NCBI GenBank assembly: GCA_934409175.1 | Contig: CAKRVX010000004.1 | Location: 1 to 53,215 of the forward strand | Source of the DNA: an uncultured Blautia sp. | Lineage (GTDB): Bacteria > Bacillota > Clostridia > Lachnospirales > Lachnospiraceae | DNA length: 53,215 nt | Direction of reading: 5' to 3' | Shown: one piece after another, positions 1 to 8,026 of the stretch | Position numbering within the stretch: position 1 is the first letter of the stretch | Layout: each line of letters begins with the position of its first letter | The notes under the pieces: generated by a model | What the model saw: the letters and a program-made list of their open reading frames with translations, nothing else | Database searches by the model: none | Told to the model about the DNA's origin: nothing | Made by a program: the position numbers and the translations under genes

Positions 1-116
1 ACGGACTGAAAGTTGCAAACATCGACATCAACAGAAAGATGCTTGCTGAACTTGCAGTAAACGATGCAGAAGGATTTGCAGCACTTGCTGAGATCGCTAA
101 AAAAGCATTTGCTTAA
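1..116 (+). CDS. rplT: 50S ribosomal protein L20, C-terminal end (partial)
   Basis: Only the last 37 codons are in the window. They are read in frame 3 and end at TAA 114-116. The segment begins [19 protein letters not shown] and ends AEIAKKAFA, which is the typical C-terminus of bacterial L20, a 23S rRNA-binding protein needed early in assembly of the large ribosomal subunit. The start lies left of the window. In Firmicutes this gene normally ends an infC-rpmI-rplT operon, and the strong terminator just downstream fits that. The identification rests on a short piece, but the sequence is characteristic. Confidence 0.85.
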   Translation, partial: GLKVANIDINRKMLAELAVNDAEGFAALAEIAKKAFA

Positions 117-152
117 TCAGTAGTATTTCCTGAGAATTTAGCCGAGATTACG

Positions 153-197
153 ACACACAGGAGAGAAGTAAAACAGCTTCTTTTCTGTGTGTTTTTT
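153..197 (+). terminator. Intrinsic terminator after rplT
   Basis: The arms ACACACAG (153-160) and CTGTGTGT (185-192) pair perfectly, with partial pairing (GAAG/CTTC) inside. A T-rich tract follows directly. It would end the ribosomal protein operon. Confidence 0.85.
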
Positions 198-379
198 ATT
201 TTATACGTCGCTGAAGCAATCTGTCACAGGTGGAGAATCCCGTTGACTGGAGCAACCATTGTATAAGAAATTATAATTATTGTTTATACGGTATGCAAAA
301 TTACAATCAATTTTGAGTGCGATTCACGGTCAAGTGTCGTTATAAGACGGAAAAATCTTAAATTTCCATAAAGTTTCCC
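198..379. other. AT-rich spacer with no gene recognised
   Basis: There is no ORF with a ribosome binding site, no RNA family and no repeat that I can recognise between the rplT terminator and the liv promoter. TTGACT at about 243 has no -10 box at a suitable distance. Confidence 0.5.
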
Positions 380-408
380 TTGCATGGTCAAATATATGGT
401 GCTATAAT
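380..408 (+). promoter_or_regulatory. Sigma-A promoter for the liv operon
   Basis: TTGCAT (380-385) is followed by a 17-nt spacer and a consensus TATAAT (403-408). Transcription should start near 415, leaving a leader of about 185 nt before livJ. Confidence 0.8.
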
Positions 409-440
409 TTAAAACATCAATATATTAAAGTGTCAGTGGA

Positions 441-475
441 AGCCAAAGCCGGCTGGGAACCCAGTTGGCTTTTTG
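441..475 (+). terminator. Leader terminator or attenuator hairpin upstream of livJ
   Basis: Bases 447-456 (AGCCGGCTGG) pair with 461-470 (CCAGTTGGCT), including two G-U pairs, around a GAAC loop. Five T residues follow (470-474). This is an intrinsic terminator shape lying inside the leader made from the 380-408 promoter. A second copy of the left arm (AGCCAA, 441-446) could pair with the same right arm and so compete for it. No leader peptide is visible between promoter and hairpin. It may attenuate livJ, or end a short RNA of about 60 nt. Confidence 0.6.
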
Positions 476-599
476 TTACTTTTCAGTTCCTTTACATAAA
501 GATCTTGCGGAACTTAAGCGGGATGAATGGTAACAGAAGCTTGTCTTGTGTGCCATAAGAGGGACGAAGGAGCTGACCAATAATAAGGAGGATTTTATT

Positions 600-1754
600 A
601 TGAAAAACCTGAAAAAAATCATCAGTGTTACTGCGGCAGCAGCAATGGTAATGTCAGCAGCTGCACCTGTATCTGTATTTGCAGATGATGCTACATTCAA
701 GATCGGTGGAATCGGACCTGTAACCGGAGGAGCAGCAATCTATGGACAGGCAGTAAAGAATGCCACAGAACTTGCAATCAACGAGATCAATGAAGATGGT
801 GGAATCAACGGATATCAGGTGGATTTTAAATTTGAAGATGATGAAAATGATTCTGAGAAATCCCAGAATGCTTACAACGCATTAAAAGACTGGGGAATGA
901 ATATTCTGGTTGGTACAGTTACTTCCACACCATGTGTAGCTGTAGCTACCATGACAGCAGAGGATAATATGTTCCAGCTGACACCATCCGGATCAGCAGT
1001 AGAATGTGTTGCAAATCCGAATGTATTCCGTGTATGCTTCTCTGACCCGAACCAGGGTACTGCAGCAGCTCAGTATATTGGTGAGCATAAACTTGCTACC
1101 AAGGTTGGTATCATTTATGACAGTTCTGATGTATATTCTACAGGAATTACAAATAACTTCAAAACAGAAGCTGCTAATCAGGGTATTGAGATTGTATCTA
1201 CTGAGGCATTTAATGCAGATAATAAAACCAACTTCACTTCACAGCTTCAGAAAGCCAAAGATGGTGGTGCTGAATTAGTATTCCTTCCAATTTATTATAC
1301 TGAGGCGTCTCTGATCCTTGCGCAGGCAGACAGCATGGATTTCAAACCGAAATTCTTTGGATGTGATGGTATGGACGGTATTCTTGATGTAGAAAACTTT
1401 GATACTTCTCTTGCAGAAGGCCTGATGCTCCTGACACCATTCGCAGCAGACTCCAAAGATGAGAAAACCCAGAACTTTGTTAAAGCATACAAAGATGCAT
1501 ACAAAGATACACCAAACCAGTTCGCAGCAGACTCCTATGATGCTGTATATGCAATCAAAGCAGCTGCTGAGAAAGAAGATGTAAAAGCAGATATGGACGT
1601 TGCTGATATCTGTGCAGCACTGGAAAAAGGTATGACAGAGATTACACTGGAAGGTGTTACAGGTGATGAGATTACATGGACAGCAGACGGTGAGCCGAAT
1701 AAGGCACCTAAAGCTGTAGAAATTAAAGACGGTGCTTATGCAGCAATGGAATAA
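600..1754 (+). CDS. livJ: Branched-chain amino acid ABC transporter, substrate-binding protein
   Basis: This is a 384-residue secreted solute-binding protein of the LivJ/leucine-binding family (type I periplasmic fold). It captures branched-chain or related amino acids for the LivHMGF complex encoded directly downstream. The start is ATG 600, with AAGGAGGA at 585-592 (7-nt spacing). An upstream in-frame ATG at 546 lacks a ribosome binding site. The N-terminus (MKNLKKIISVTAAAAMVM) is a signal peptide with a likely cut after VFA (about residue 28). The mature part begins with the family hallmark FKIGGIGPVTGGAAIYG, and a typical LivJ ending follows. Unusually for a Gram-positive binding protein there is no lipobox cysteine, so it does not look lipidated. 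The exact substrate cannot be read from sequence. Confidence 0.93.
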   Translation: MKNLKKIISVTAAAAMVMSAAAPVSVFADDATFKIGGIGPVTGGAAIYGQAVKNATELAINEINEDGGINGYQVDFKFEDDENDSEKSQNAYNALKDWGMNILVGTVTSTPCVAVATMTAEDNMFQLTPSGSAVECVANPNVFRVCFSDPNQGTAAAQYIGEHKLATKVGIIYDSSDVYSTGITNNFKTEAANQGIEIVSTEAFNADNKTNFTSQLQKAKDGGAELVFLPIYYTEASLILAQADSMDFKPKFFGCDGMDGILDVENFDTSLAEGLMLLTPFAADSKDEKTQNFVKAYKDAYKDTPNQFAADSYDAVYAIKAAAEKEDVKADMDVADICAALEKGMTEITLEGVTGDEITWTADGEPNKAPKAVEIKDGAYAAME

Positions 1755-1785
1755 TCATAAGTTATAAATAGTACGTACATAACCG

Positions 1786-1812
1786 GGGCTGTCTGTATCA
1801 TCCAGACAGCCC
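1786..1812 (+). promoter_or_regulatory. Intercistronic hairpin between livJ and livH
   Basis: GGGCTGTCTG (1786-1795) and CAGACAGCCC (1803-1812) form a perfect 10-bp stem with a 7-nt loop and no T tract. Such hairpins between a binding-protein gene and its permease gene usually stabilise the upstream message, or partly reduce read-through, so that more binding protein than permease is made. Confidence 0.65.
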
Positions 1813-1843
1813 TGTTGAGTAATAAGGAAAGGAAAAAACTTCT

Positions 1844-2731
1844 ATGAGTAGTTTTATGTCATATCTTATCAACGGCATCAGTCTCGGAAGCGTTTATGCA
1901 ATCATTGCCCTTGGCTATACCATGGTATACGGAATCGCTAAAATGCTGAACTTCGCTCATGGAGATGTTATCATGATAGGCTCATATGTGGTATATGTGG
2001 CAGTCAGCAATATGGGACTGAATCCGATTTTAGCCATCCTGCTGTCTGTTATCATCTGTACTGTTATGGGTGTTGTGATCGAGGGTGTTGCCTATAGGCC
2101 TCTTCGTAATGCTGCTTCTCCTCTTGCTGTTCTGATCACAGCTATTGGTGTCAGCTATCTGCTTCAGAATGTAGCACTTCTTATCTGGGGTGCAGATACC
2201 AAAGCATTCAGCAATGTAATCAATGTTCCGTCAATAAAACTGGCAGGAGGTTCCATTGTGATCACAGGCGTAACGATTGTTACCATCATCAGCTGTATTG
2301 TTATCATGGCAGCATTGCTGCTTTTTATCAACAGGACAAAAACAGGACAGGCAATGCTTGCTGTATCTGAGGATAAAGGTGCAGCACAGTTAATGGGTAT
2401 TAATGTAAATAAAACAATATCCATTACATTTGCCATTGGTTCCGGACTTGCAGCCATCGCCGGTGTGCTTCTCTGTTCTGCATATCCGTCCCTGACACCT
2501 TATACAGGTGCCATGCCTGGCATCAAGGCGTTTGTTGCTGCCGTATTGGGTGGTATCGGATCTATTCCGGGTGCTTTTATCGGTGGTATTGTTCTGGGTA
2601 TTCTGGAAATCCTTGGAAGAGCATATATCTCTTCACAGCTGGCAGATGCCATTGTATTCGGTGTTCTGATCGTGGTTCTGGTGGTCAAGCCTACTGGTAT
2701 TCTGGGCAAGAACATTCAGGAGAAAGTGTAA
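1844..2731 (+). CDS. livH: Branched-chain amino acid ABC transporter permease LivH
   Basis: This is a 295-residue integral membrane protein of the LivH branch of the BPD_transp_2 family, with about eight hydrophobic segments. The N-terminus SYLINGISLGSVYAIIALGY and the following MLNFAHGDVIMIGSY are diagnostic of LivH, and the coupling-helix region lies around EDKGAAQLMGINVNK. With LivM it forms the channel energised by LivG and LivF. A GGAAAGG ribosome binding site precedes ATG 1844. It is second in the five-gene liv operon, after the intercistronic hairpin, and is followed after 1 nt by livM. Length matches the family. Confidence 0.93.
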   Translation: MSSFMSYLINGISLGSVYAIIALGYTMVYGIAKMLNFAHGDVIMIGSYVVYVAVSNMGLNPILAILLSVIICTVMGVVIEGVAYRPLRNAASPLAVLITAIGVSYLLQNVALLIWGADTKAFSNVINVPSIKLAGGSIVITGVTIVTIISCIVIMAALLLFINRTKTGQAMLAVSEDKGAAQLMGINVNKTISITFAIGSGLAAIAGVLLCSAYPSLTPYTGAMPGIKAFVAAVLGGIGSIPGAFIGGIVLGILEILGRAYISSQLADAIVFGVLIVVLVVKPTGILGKNIQEKV

Positions 2732-2732
2732 G

Positions 2733-3797
2733 GTGGCAGACATGGAAAAGAAGAAATTAAATAAAACAACAAAAAGCAATCTTATTACATATGGAATGGT
2801 CCTTGCAATATATCTGATCGTGCAGGGGCTTCTTGCAGGAAATCTGCTTTCCAATCTGATACAGGGTCTGCTGGTACCACTCTGCGTATATGTTATTATG
2901 GCATTATCCCTGAACCTGACAGTAGGTATCCTGGGTGAACTCAGCCTTGGTCATGCCGGATTTATGTGTATTGGTGCTTTCACCAGTGCAGCATTTACAA
3001 AGGCAACCATGGATACTTTTACAAATGCAGGGCTTCGTTTCTTCATTGCACTGATCATCGGAGCTGTCTGTGCAGGTATTTTCGGATTTCTCATCGGTAT
3101 TCCGGTACTTCGTCTGAAAGGTGACTACCTGGCTATCGTAACATTGGCATTTGGAGAGATCATCAAGAATGTGATCAATGTACTTTATGTAGGAGTTGAC
3201 AGTAACGGGATTCATTTTTCCATGAAAGACCAGATGTCTCTCGGCATGCAGCCTGACGGAAAGGTGATCATCAGTGGTGCCATGGGTATTATAGGTACTC
3301 CGAAACAGTCCACATTTACTATTGGCATAATTTTAGTACTGTTTACTTTATTTGTGGTTCTGAACCTGATCAATTCCCGTGACGGACGTGCTATCATGGC
3401 AATCCGTGACAATCGTATTGCAGCAGAATCCATCGGTATTGATATTACGAAGTACAAACTGAAAGCTTTTGCGATTTCCGCAGCGCTGGCAGGTATCGGC
3501 GGTGTGCTCTATGCACATAACCTTGCAACATTAACAGCACTTCCGAAGAACTTCGGATATAACATGTCTATCATGTTTCTGGTATTTGTAGTTCTGGGCG
3601 GTATCGGAAATATGCGCGGTTCCATTATCGCTGCAATCATCCTGAACTTACTTCCGGAGCTGCTTCGTGGACTGAGCGATTACCGTATGCTGTTCTATGC
3701 GATCGTGCTGATCGTTATGATGCTTATCAACTGGGCACCAAAGGCAATCGAGATGAGAGAGCGTCTTTTCAGTAAATTTAAGAAAAAGGAGGCATAA
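2733..3797 (+). CDS. livM: Branched-chain amino acid ABC transporter permease LivM
   Basis: This 354-residue multi-pass permease is the LivM partner of LivH. The hallmark SLNLTVGILGELSLGHAGFMCIGAF lies near residues 58-82, and the central EIIKNVI and the RAIMAIRDNRIAAESIGID coupling region are present. The start is ambiguous. GTG 2733 has AGGAG 10 nt upstream, while in-frame ATG 2742 has AAGGTGG (2730-2736) at 5 nt. Only three residues differ. It follows livH after a single base, so translation is probably coupled. The hydrophilic C-terminus, rich in Lys and Arg, is likely cytoplasmic. Confidence 0.92.
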   Translation: MADMEKKKLNKTTKSNLITYGMVLAIYLIVQGLLAGNLLSNLIQGLLVPLCVYVIMALSLNLTVGILGELSLGHAGFMCIGAFTSAAFTKATMDTFTNAGLRFFIALIIGAVCAGIFGFLIGIPVLRLKGDYLAIVTLAFGEIIKNVINVLYVGVDSNGIHFSMKDQMSLGMQPDGKVIISGAMGIIGTPKQSTFTIGIILVLFTLFVVLNLINSRDGRAIMAIRDNRIAAESIGIDITKYKLKAFAISAALAGIGGVLYAHNLATLTALPKNFGYNMSIMFLVFVVLGGIGNMRGSIIAAIILNLLPELLRGLSDYRMLFYAIVLIVMMLINWAPKAIEMRERLFSKFKKKEA

Positions 3798-3800
3798 GCT

Positions 3801-4559
3801 ATGGCATTGCTTGAAGTAAATCATTTAAATATTTCATTCGGCGGTCTTCATGCAGTGGATGATTTCCATGTCTCCATCGAGAAAGGACAGCTTTATGGTC
3901 TGATCGGCCCCAACGGTGCAGGTAAGACTACAATCTTCAACCTTCTGACAGGTGTGTATAAACCAGATGAAGGTATTATCAATCTGGATGGCCAGGATAT
4001 CACTGGCAAGAAGACTATTGATATCAACAAAGCAGGAATCGCCAGAACATTCCAGAATATCCGTCTGTTTCATCAGATGAGTGTTCTGGACAATGTAAAA
4101 GCAGGACTTCACAATCACGATAAATACAGTCTGTTTACAAGTATCGTACATACTCCGAAATACTTCAAAGTAGAGAAAGAGATGAACGAGGAAGCTATGA
4201 AGCTCCTGAAAGTATTTGACCTTGATAAAGAGGCAGATATTCTTGCATCCAATCTTCCTTATGGTAAGCAGAGAAAGCTGGAGATCGCCAGAGCACTGGC
4301 AACCAGACCAAAGCTTCTTCTGCTGGATGAGCCGGCTGCAGGTATGAACCCTAATGAAACTGAGGAACTGATGGATACCATTCGTTTTGTTCGTGATAAC
4401 TTTGATATGACCATTCTTTTGATCGAGCATGATATGAAGCTGGTTTCCGGTATCTGTGAGGAGCTGACAGTGCTGAACTTCGGCCATGTTCTGAGACAGG
4501 GAAAGACTTCCGAGGTGCTTCATGATCCGGAAGTTATCAAGGCATATCTTGGAGAATAG
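3801..4559 (+). CDS. livG: Branched-chain amino acid ABC transporter ATP-binding protein LivG
   Basis: This 252-residue ABC ATPase has Walker A GPNGAGKTT (about residues 36-44), a signature region LPYGKQRKLEIARALA that has YGKQ instead of LSGGQ (normal for LivG), Walker B LLLLDEPAAGMN and the switch histidine in LIEHDM. The LivG-specific GIARTFQNIRLF motif lies between Walker A and the signature. It hydrolyses ATP to drive uptake through LivHM. AAGGAGG precedes ATG 3801. The gene begins 3 nt after livM and precedes livF. Confidence 0.94.
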   Translation: MALLEVNHLNISFGGLHAVDDFHVSIEKGQLYGLIGPNGAGKTTIFNLLTGVYKPDEGIINLDGQDITGKKTIDINKAGIARTFQNIRLFHQMSVLDNVKAGLHNHDKYSLFTSIVHTPKYFKVEKEMNEEAMKLLKVFDLDKEADILASNLPYGKQRKLEIARALATRPKLLLLDEPAAGMNPNETEELMDTIRFVRDNFDMTILLIEHDMKLVSGICEELTVLNFGHVLRQGKTSEVLHDPEVIKAYLGE

Positions 4560-4571
4560 GAGGAGAGACAG

Positions 4572-5282
4572 ATGGCATTACTGGAAGTACAGGACATACA
4601 GGTTTATTATGGAATGATTCAGGCATTAAAGGGTGTTTCTTTCTCTGTAAATGAGGGCGAGGTTATTGCTCTGATCGGTGCCAATGGTGCAGGCAAAACA
4701 ACTACCCTGCATACAGTGACAGGACTTCTCCGTGCGAAAGCAGGACATATTATTTATGACGGACAGGATATCACCAAGGTTCCGCCGCACAAGATCGTTA
4801 CTATGGGTATGGCACATGTTCCGGAAGGAAGACGCGTGTTTGCCAATATGACAGTTCTTCAGAATCTGAAAATGGGTGCATATACAAGATCCGATAAGAA
4901 TGAGATTGATGCGACCATCGAGAAGGTTTACAAACGTTTCCCTCGTTTGAAGGAACGTCAGAACCAGACAGCAGGTACTTTGAGCGGTGGTGAGCAGCAG
5001 ATGCTTGCTATGGGACGGGCGCTGATGAGTCAGCCGAAGATCATTCTGATGGATGAACCATCTATGGGTCTTTCTCCGATCTTTGTAAATGAGATCTTTG
5101 ACATCATTAAAGAGGTCAGTGAAAGCGGCACAACAGTTCTGCTGGTTGAGCAGAATGCGAAGAAAGCTCTTTCTATTGCGGACAGAGCTTATGTTCTTGA
5201 GACAGGTAAGATCACACTGGAAGGCAAGGCCAGTGATCTTCTTCATGATGAGTCTGTACAGAAAGCTTATCTCGGAGAATAA
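4572..5282 (+). CDS. livF: Branched-chain amino acid ABC transporter ATP-binding protein LivF
   Basis: This is a 236-residue ABC ATPase and the second nucleotide-binding subunit of the liv transporter. It has Walker A GANGAGKTT, LivF-type MGMAHVPEGRRVFANMTV in the Q-loop region, signature LSGGEQQMLAMGRAL, Walker B IILMDEPSMGLSP and the switch residues LVEQNA. The ribosome binding site GGAGGAGAGA precedes ATG 4572. It ends the operon. No clear U-tailed terminator lies directly after it, so some read-through into the next gene is possible. Confidence 0.94.
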   Translation: MALLEVQDIQVYYGMIQALKGVSFSVNEGEVIALIGANGAGKTTTLHTVTGLLRAKAGHIIYDGQDITKVPPHKIVTMGMAHVPEGRRVFANMTVLQNLKMGAYTRSDKNEIDATIEKVYKRFPRLKERQNQTAGTLSGGEQQMLAMGRALMSQPKIILMDEPSMGLSPIFVNEIFDIIKEVSESGTTVLLVEQNAKKALSIADRAYVLETGKITLEGKASDLLHDESVQKAYLGE

Positions 5283-5312
5283 GAAAAGAATTTAACCATA
5301 TAGAGCTTTTTT

Positions 5313-5369
5313 GTGATAAAATAGCAGTATAGAGATCAGGGTCAAAAGGTAAGTATTTTGACCCTGATA
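5313..5369 (+). promoter_or_regulatory. Extended -10 promoter and 13-bp inverted repeat in the next gene's leader
   Basis: TGATAAAAT (5315-5323) is an extended -10 box. Just downstream, ATCAGGGTCAAAA (5336-5348) and TTTTGACCCTGAT (5357-5369) form a perfect 13-bp stem with an 8-nt loop. No T tract follows (ATTGCATATG), so it is not a usual terminator. It could be an operator or an RNA element ahead of the 5395 gene. Confidence 0.5.
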
Positions 5370-5394
5370 TTGCATATGGTCAGGAGGAATTTTT

Positions 5395-6018
5395 ATGGAG
5401 AATTTTGTAATTACAATTGCGAGACAGTATGGAAGCGGTGGACGTACGATTGGCAAGATGCTGGCAGAGAGACTGGGAGTTGCTTTTTATGATAAGCAGA
5501 TCATCCAGATGGCTTCTGATGAGAGTGGGATTGATGTGAAGCTTTTTGGACAGGTTGAGGATGGAGCGAAAGTGAAGGCTTCTCTGTTTAATAAGACCGG
5601 ATTATATAAAGGGGATCTGATTGCGCCGGATCAGAAGGGGTTTGTGTCTGATGAGAATATTTTTAATTATCAGGCGAAAGTTGTGAATGATCTGGCAGAG
5701 AAGGAATCTTATGTGATCGTTGGACGCTGTGTAAATTACGTATTTAAAGACAGACCGAACACATTGAGAGTGTTCATCCATGCACCGTGGGATTTCCGTG
5801 TGGAGCAGTCCAGAGCGAAAATCAGTGGCAGCGATGAGGAGATTGAGAAATTTCTTCATAAAGATGATAAGAGAAAGCAGGATTATTATCGCAGATTTGC
5901 CGGTGGGGACTGGAGTGACGCGACGAATTATGATCTGTGTCTGAATTCCGGGAAACTGGGATTTGAGAAGTGTGTGGATGCGATTGTGGCACAGATGGGA
6001 GTTATGGGAATTAAATAA
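5395..6018 (+). CDS. Cytidylate kinase-like P-loop protein
   Basis: This 207-residue soluble protein belongs to the cytidylate kinase-like family (AAA_26 type) that is common in Clostridia. The N-terminal ITIARQYGSGGRTIGKMLAERLG is the nucleotide-binding loop. It is followed by VAFYDKQIIQMA, a VIVGRCVNYVF strand, and a lid-like basic segment DDKRKQDYYRRFAG. The family resembles CMP kinase, but its substrate is not established, so true cytidylate kinase activity should not be assumed. The start ATG 5395 has AGGAGGAA. It appears monocistronic, with the inverted repeat at 5336-5369 in its leader and a terminator right after. Confidence 0.8.
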   Translation: MENFVITIARQYGSGGRTIGKMLAERLGVAFYDKQIIQMASDESGIDVKLFGQVEDGAKVKASLFNKTGLYKGDLIAPDQKGFVSDENIFNYQAKVVNDLAEKESYVIVGRCVNYVFKDRPNTLRVFIHAPWDFRVEQSRAKISGSDEEIEKFLHKDDKRKQDYYRRFAGGDWSDATNYDLCLNSGKLGFEKCVDAIVAQMGVMGIK

Positions 6019-6027
6019 TAGCTATTG

Positions 6028-6061
6028 AAAGGCAGTCTCTTTTGAAAGGGACTGCCTTTTT
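6028..6061. terminator. Terminator between convergent genes
   Basis: AAAGGCAGTC (6028-6037) pairs with GACTGCCTTT (6050-6059). A T run follows on the plus strand, and the same stem gives T residues on the minus strand. It serves the 5395 gene and probably also rarA, which converges on it. Confidence 0.8.
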
Positions 6062-6077
6062 CTGCGATGGATATTGG

Positions 6078-7397
6078 TTAAGACTGCTTTTTGATTTTGT
6101 TCTGGTATTCTTTGAGGGTTTTCTCATAGCCCATTTCGGTAAGCTCGTAGAAGTGTTCTCCCTGGATTTCGTTTGGGAGGTACTGCTGGTCTACATAGTG
6201 ATTTGGATAGTCGTGGGCATATTTGTAGCCGATGCCGTGGCCAAGTTTCTCATGACCGCCGTAATGGGCGTCCTGGAGGTGTGCCGGGACTGTGGTTTTG
6301 GTGCGTTTGACGGAGTCCATAGCAGCAAAGATGGCGTTGACTGCGGAATTGCTCTTGGGGGCGCAGGCCATGTAGGTGACTGCCTGGGAGAGGATGATCT
6401 GGGCTTCGGGCATGCCTACACGTTCTACTGCCTGGGCGGCTGCCACTGCTACGCAGAGAGCCTGAGGATCAGCGTTTCCGATATCTTCGGAGGCCAGGAT
6501 CATGATCCTTCGGGCGATGAATTTGACGTCTTCGCCGGCGTAAAGCATTTTCGCCAGATAGTAGACGGCTGCATCAGGGTCGGAACCACGCATGCTCTTG
6601 ATGAAGGCGGAGATGATATCGTAGTGGTTGTCTCCGTTTTTATCGTATCTGACGACTCGTTTCTGAATGCACTGGGAGGCTACATCCAGGGTGATATGGA
6701 TAATTCCATCTTCGCTTCTTGGAGTAGTGAGGATACCCAGTTCAATGGCGTTGAGGGCGTTTCTGGCGTCTCCGCCTGCCATGTCTGCCAGAAAGTCCAG
6801 AGCGTCGTCATCTATCTGGGCTTTGTAGTTCCCCATTCCTTTTTTCTTATCGTTTATTGCTCTTAGGATCAGTTCTTTTACCTCGGAAATTTCCAGGGAT
6901 TTCAGCTCGAAAATAATGGAGCGGGAGATGAGAGCAGCATTGACTTCGAAATATGGATTCTCTGTAGTTGCACCGATAAGAATGATGGTTCCGTCTTCTA
7001 CAAAAGGAAGGAGATAATCCTGCTGCCCTTTATTGAAACGATGGATCTCATCAATGAACAGGATAGTTTTCTTACCATACATACCCAGATTCTGCTGAGC
7101 CTCTTTTACAACGGTTTCCATATCTTTCTTACCTGCTACGGTGGCATTGATCTGAGTAAATTCTGCGCTTGTGGTGTTGGCGATGACTTTGGCAAGAGTT
7201 GTTTTTCCTGTTCCGGGTGGGCCGTAAAAGATGACGGAGGTCAGTTTGTCAGCTTTGATGGCTCTGTATAATAGAGTATCTTTTCCGATAATGTGCTGCT
7301 GCCCCACAACCTCATCCAGAGTTGCAGGACGCAGTCTGGATGCAAGAGGCGATTCCTGATCCAGAGTTTTTGATTTGGCATATTCAAATAAATCCAT
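6078..7397 (-). CDS. rarA: Replication-associated recombination protein A (RarA/MgsA AAA+ ATPase)
   Basis: This 439-residue AAA+ ATPase is related to clamp-loader subunits and acts at stalled or gapped replication forks. It shows ASRLRPATLDEVVGQQHIIG near the N-terminus, Walker A GPPGTGKTT, Walker B ILFIDEIHRFN, sensor-1 LIGATTENPYFEVN, sensor-2 region GDARNALNAIE, and the C-terminal tetramerisation part with GMPEAQIILSQAVTYMACAPKSN. I chose ATG 7395-7397 (protein begins MDLFEYAK) because GGAG lies 9 nt upstream. An ATG eight codons earlier has no ribosome binding site. The gene is read leftward, separated from DUF4364 by a terminator hairpin. Confidence 0.93.
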   Translation of the reverse strand: MDLFEYAKSKTLDQESPLASRLRPATLDEVVGQQHIIGKDTLLYRAIKADKLTSVIFYGPPGTGKTTLAKVIANTTSAEFTQINATVAGKKDMETVVKEAQQNLGMYGKKTILFIDEIHRFNKGQQDYLLPFVEDGTIILIGATTENPYFEVNAALISRSIIFELKSLEISEVKELILRAINDKKKGMGNYKAQIDDDALDFLADMAGGDARNALNAIELGILTTPRSEDGIIHITLDVASQCIQKRVVRYDKNGDNHYDIISAFIKSMRGSDPDAAVYYLAKMLYAGEDVKFIARRIMILASEDIGNADPQALCVAVAAAQAVERVGMPEAQIILSQAVTYMACAPKSNSAVNAIFAAMDSVKRTKTTVPAHLQDAHYGGHEKLGHGIGYKYAHDYPNHYVDQQYLPNEIQGEHFYELTEMGYEKTLKEYQNKIKKQS

Positions 7398-7439
7398 AGT
7401 TTTTTCTCCATAAAATATCATAATAAAGGTTCATTGATG

Positions 7440-7480
7440 AAAATAATGGAAGAGCATCACAAGAGCTCTTCCATTATTTT
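7440..7480 (-). terminator. Long hairpin at the end of the DUF4364 gene
   Basis: AAAATAATGGAAGAGC (7440-7455) and its exact complement (7465-7480) form a 16-bp stem with a 9-nt loop. The right arm lies inside the last codons of the DUF4364 gene. On the minus strand the stem ends in ATTATTTT, giving U residues within the 3' arm. It probably terminates the 9.6-7.46 kb operon before rarA. Confidence 0.65.
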
Positions 7481-8026
7481 TCCGTATATTTCCTGATAGT
7501 GAGTAGACCATTTGTTACAGATAGATTGTGCTGCTTCCAGATTGGGTGCTGCGATATTCAGATCGATGAGGGAGTTACCTTTTTCAATAAGCTGACATCT
7601 TACAGAATAGGTTCCCTGTTTGGTAATGTAATAATCAGCCGGGGTGACGATTCGTTCCTGAGCTTTAAAACCGGTGGATTTCAGATATTCTCTGACTTCC
7701 TGTTTGATTTCAGGGGATACATCCTTCTGGAAAAAGGAGAGAGTTTTTTTGCCATCCTCGGTAATACGGTAATGAGAGGTATTGGACCGGGTATCCATAG
7801 TGACCAGATCTGCTTCTACAAGCTCGGAAATGGCCTGCTGAAGATGGAAATAATTCGTATATTCCCGGTCCAGAATAAATTCCGAGATCTGTGAGTTGGT
7901 CAGTGTATCCTCTGTATTCTGAAGCATATATAACACGATTAATTTATAAATGGTAAATGGTGTTGACAATGTATATCCCTCCTTGGGGTACAACAGAGAG
8001 TGTTTCTCAAACAACGGGTTATTCAT
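7457..8026 (-). CDS. DUF4364 family protein
   Basis: This 189-residue cytoplasmic protein of the Clostridia family DUF4364 has no assigned role. The N-terminal half looks like a winged-helix: IYKLIVLYMLQNTEDTLTNSQISEFI, then a LQQAISELVEADLVTM recognition-like region and HYRITEDGKKTLSFF as the wing. This suggests a DNA-binding regulator, but that is inference from pattern. The C-terminal half is a small alpha/beta domain. ATG 8024-8026 overlaps the end of the upstream radical SAM gene by 8 nt, so the two are translationally coupled. Confidence 0.8.
   Translation of the reverse strand: MNNPLFEKHSLLYPKEGYTLSTPFTIYKLIVLYMLQNTEDTLTNSQISEFILDREYTNYFHLQQAISELVEADLVTMDTRSNTSHYRITEDGKKTLSFFQKDVSPEIKQEVREYLKSTGFKAQERIVTPADYYITKQGTYSVRCQLIEKGNSLIDLNIAAPNLEAAQSICNKWSTHYQEIYGKIMEELL

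Noticed and set aside
441..475. T-box or amino acid riboswitch before livJ
   Set aside because: No T-box core sequence and no aptamer pattern was found. Only a simple terminator-like hairpin is visible.
546..599. Longer start for livJ at ATG 546
   Set aside because: No ribosome binding site there, and the extra residues would destroy the signal peptide. AAGGAGGA precedes ATG 600.
3834..4523. Minus-strand ORF of 229 codons within livG
   Set aside because: Shadow of the conserved ABC ATPase gene. The plus strand carries all the motifs.
5395..6018. Bona fide cytidylate kinase (cmk)
   Set aside because: The P-loop and overall sequence fit the cytidylate kinase-like AAA_26 family rather than canonical Cmk, so the symbol was not used.
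6042..6866. Plus-strand ORF of 274 codons opposite rarA
   Set aside because: It is the mirror of the rarA coding strand with no family resemblance and no ribosome binding site.
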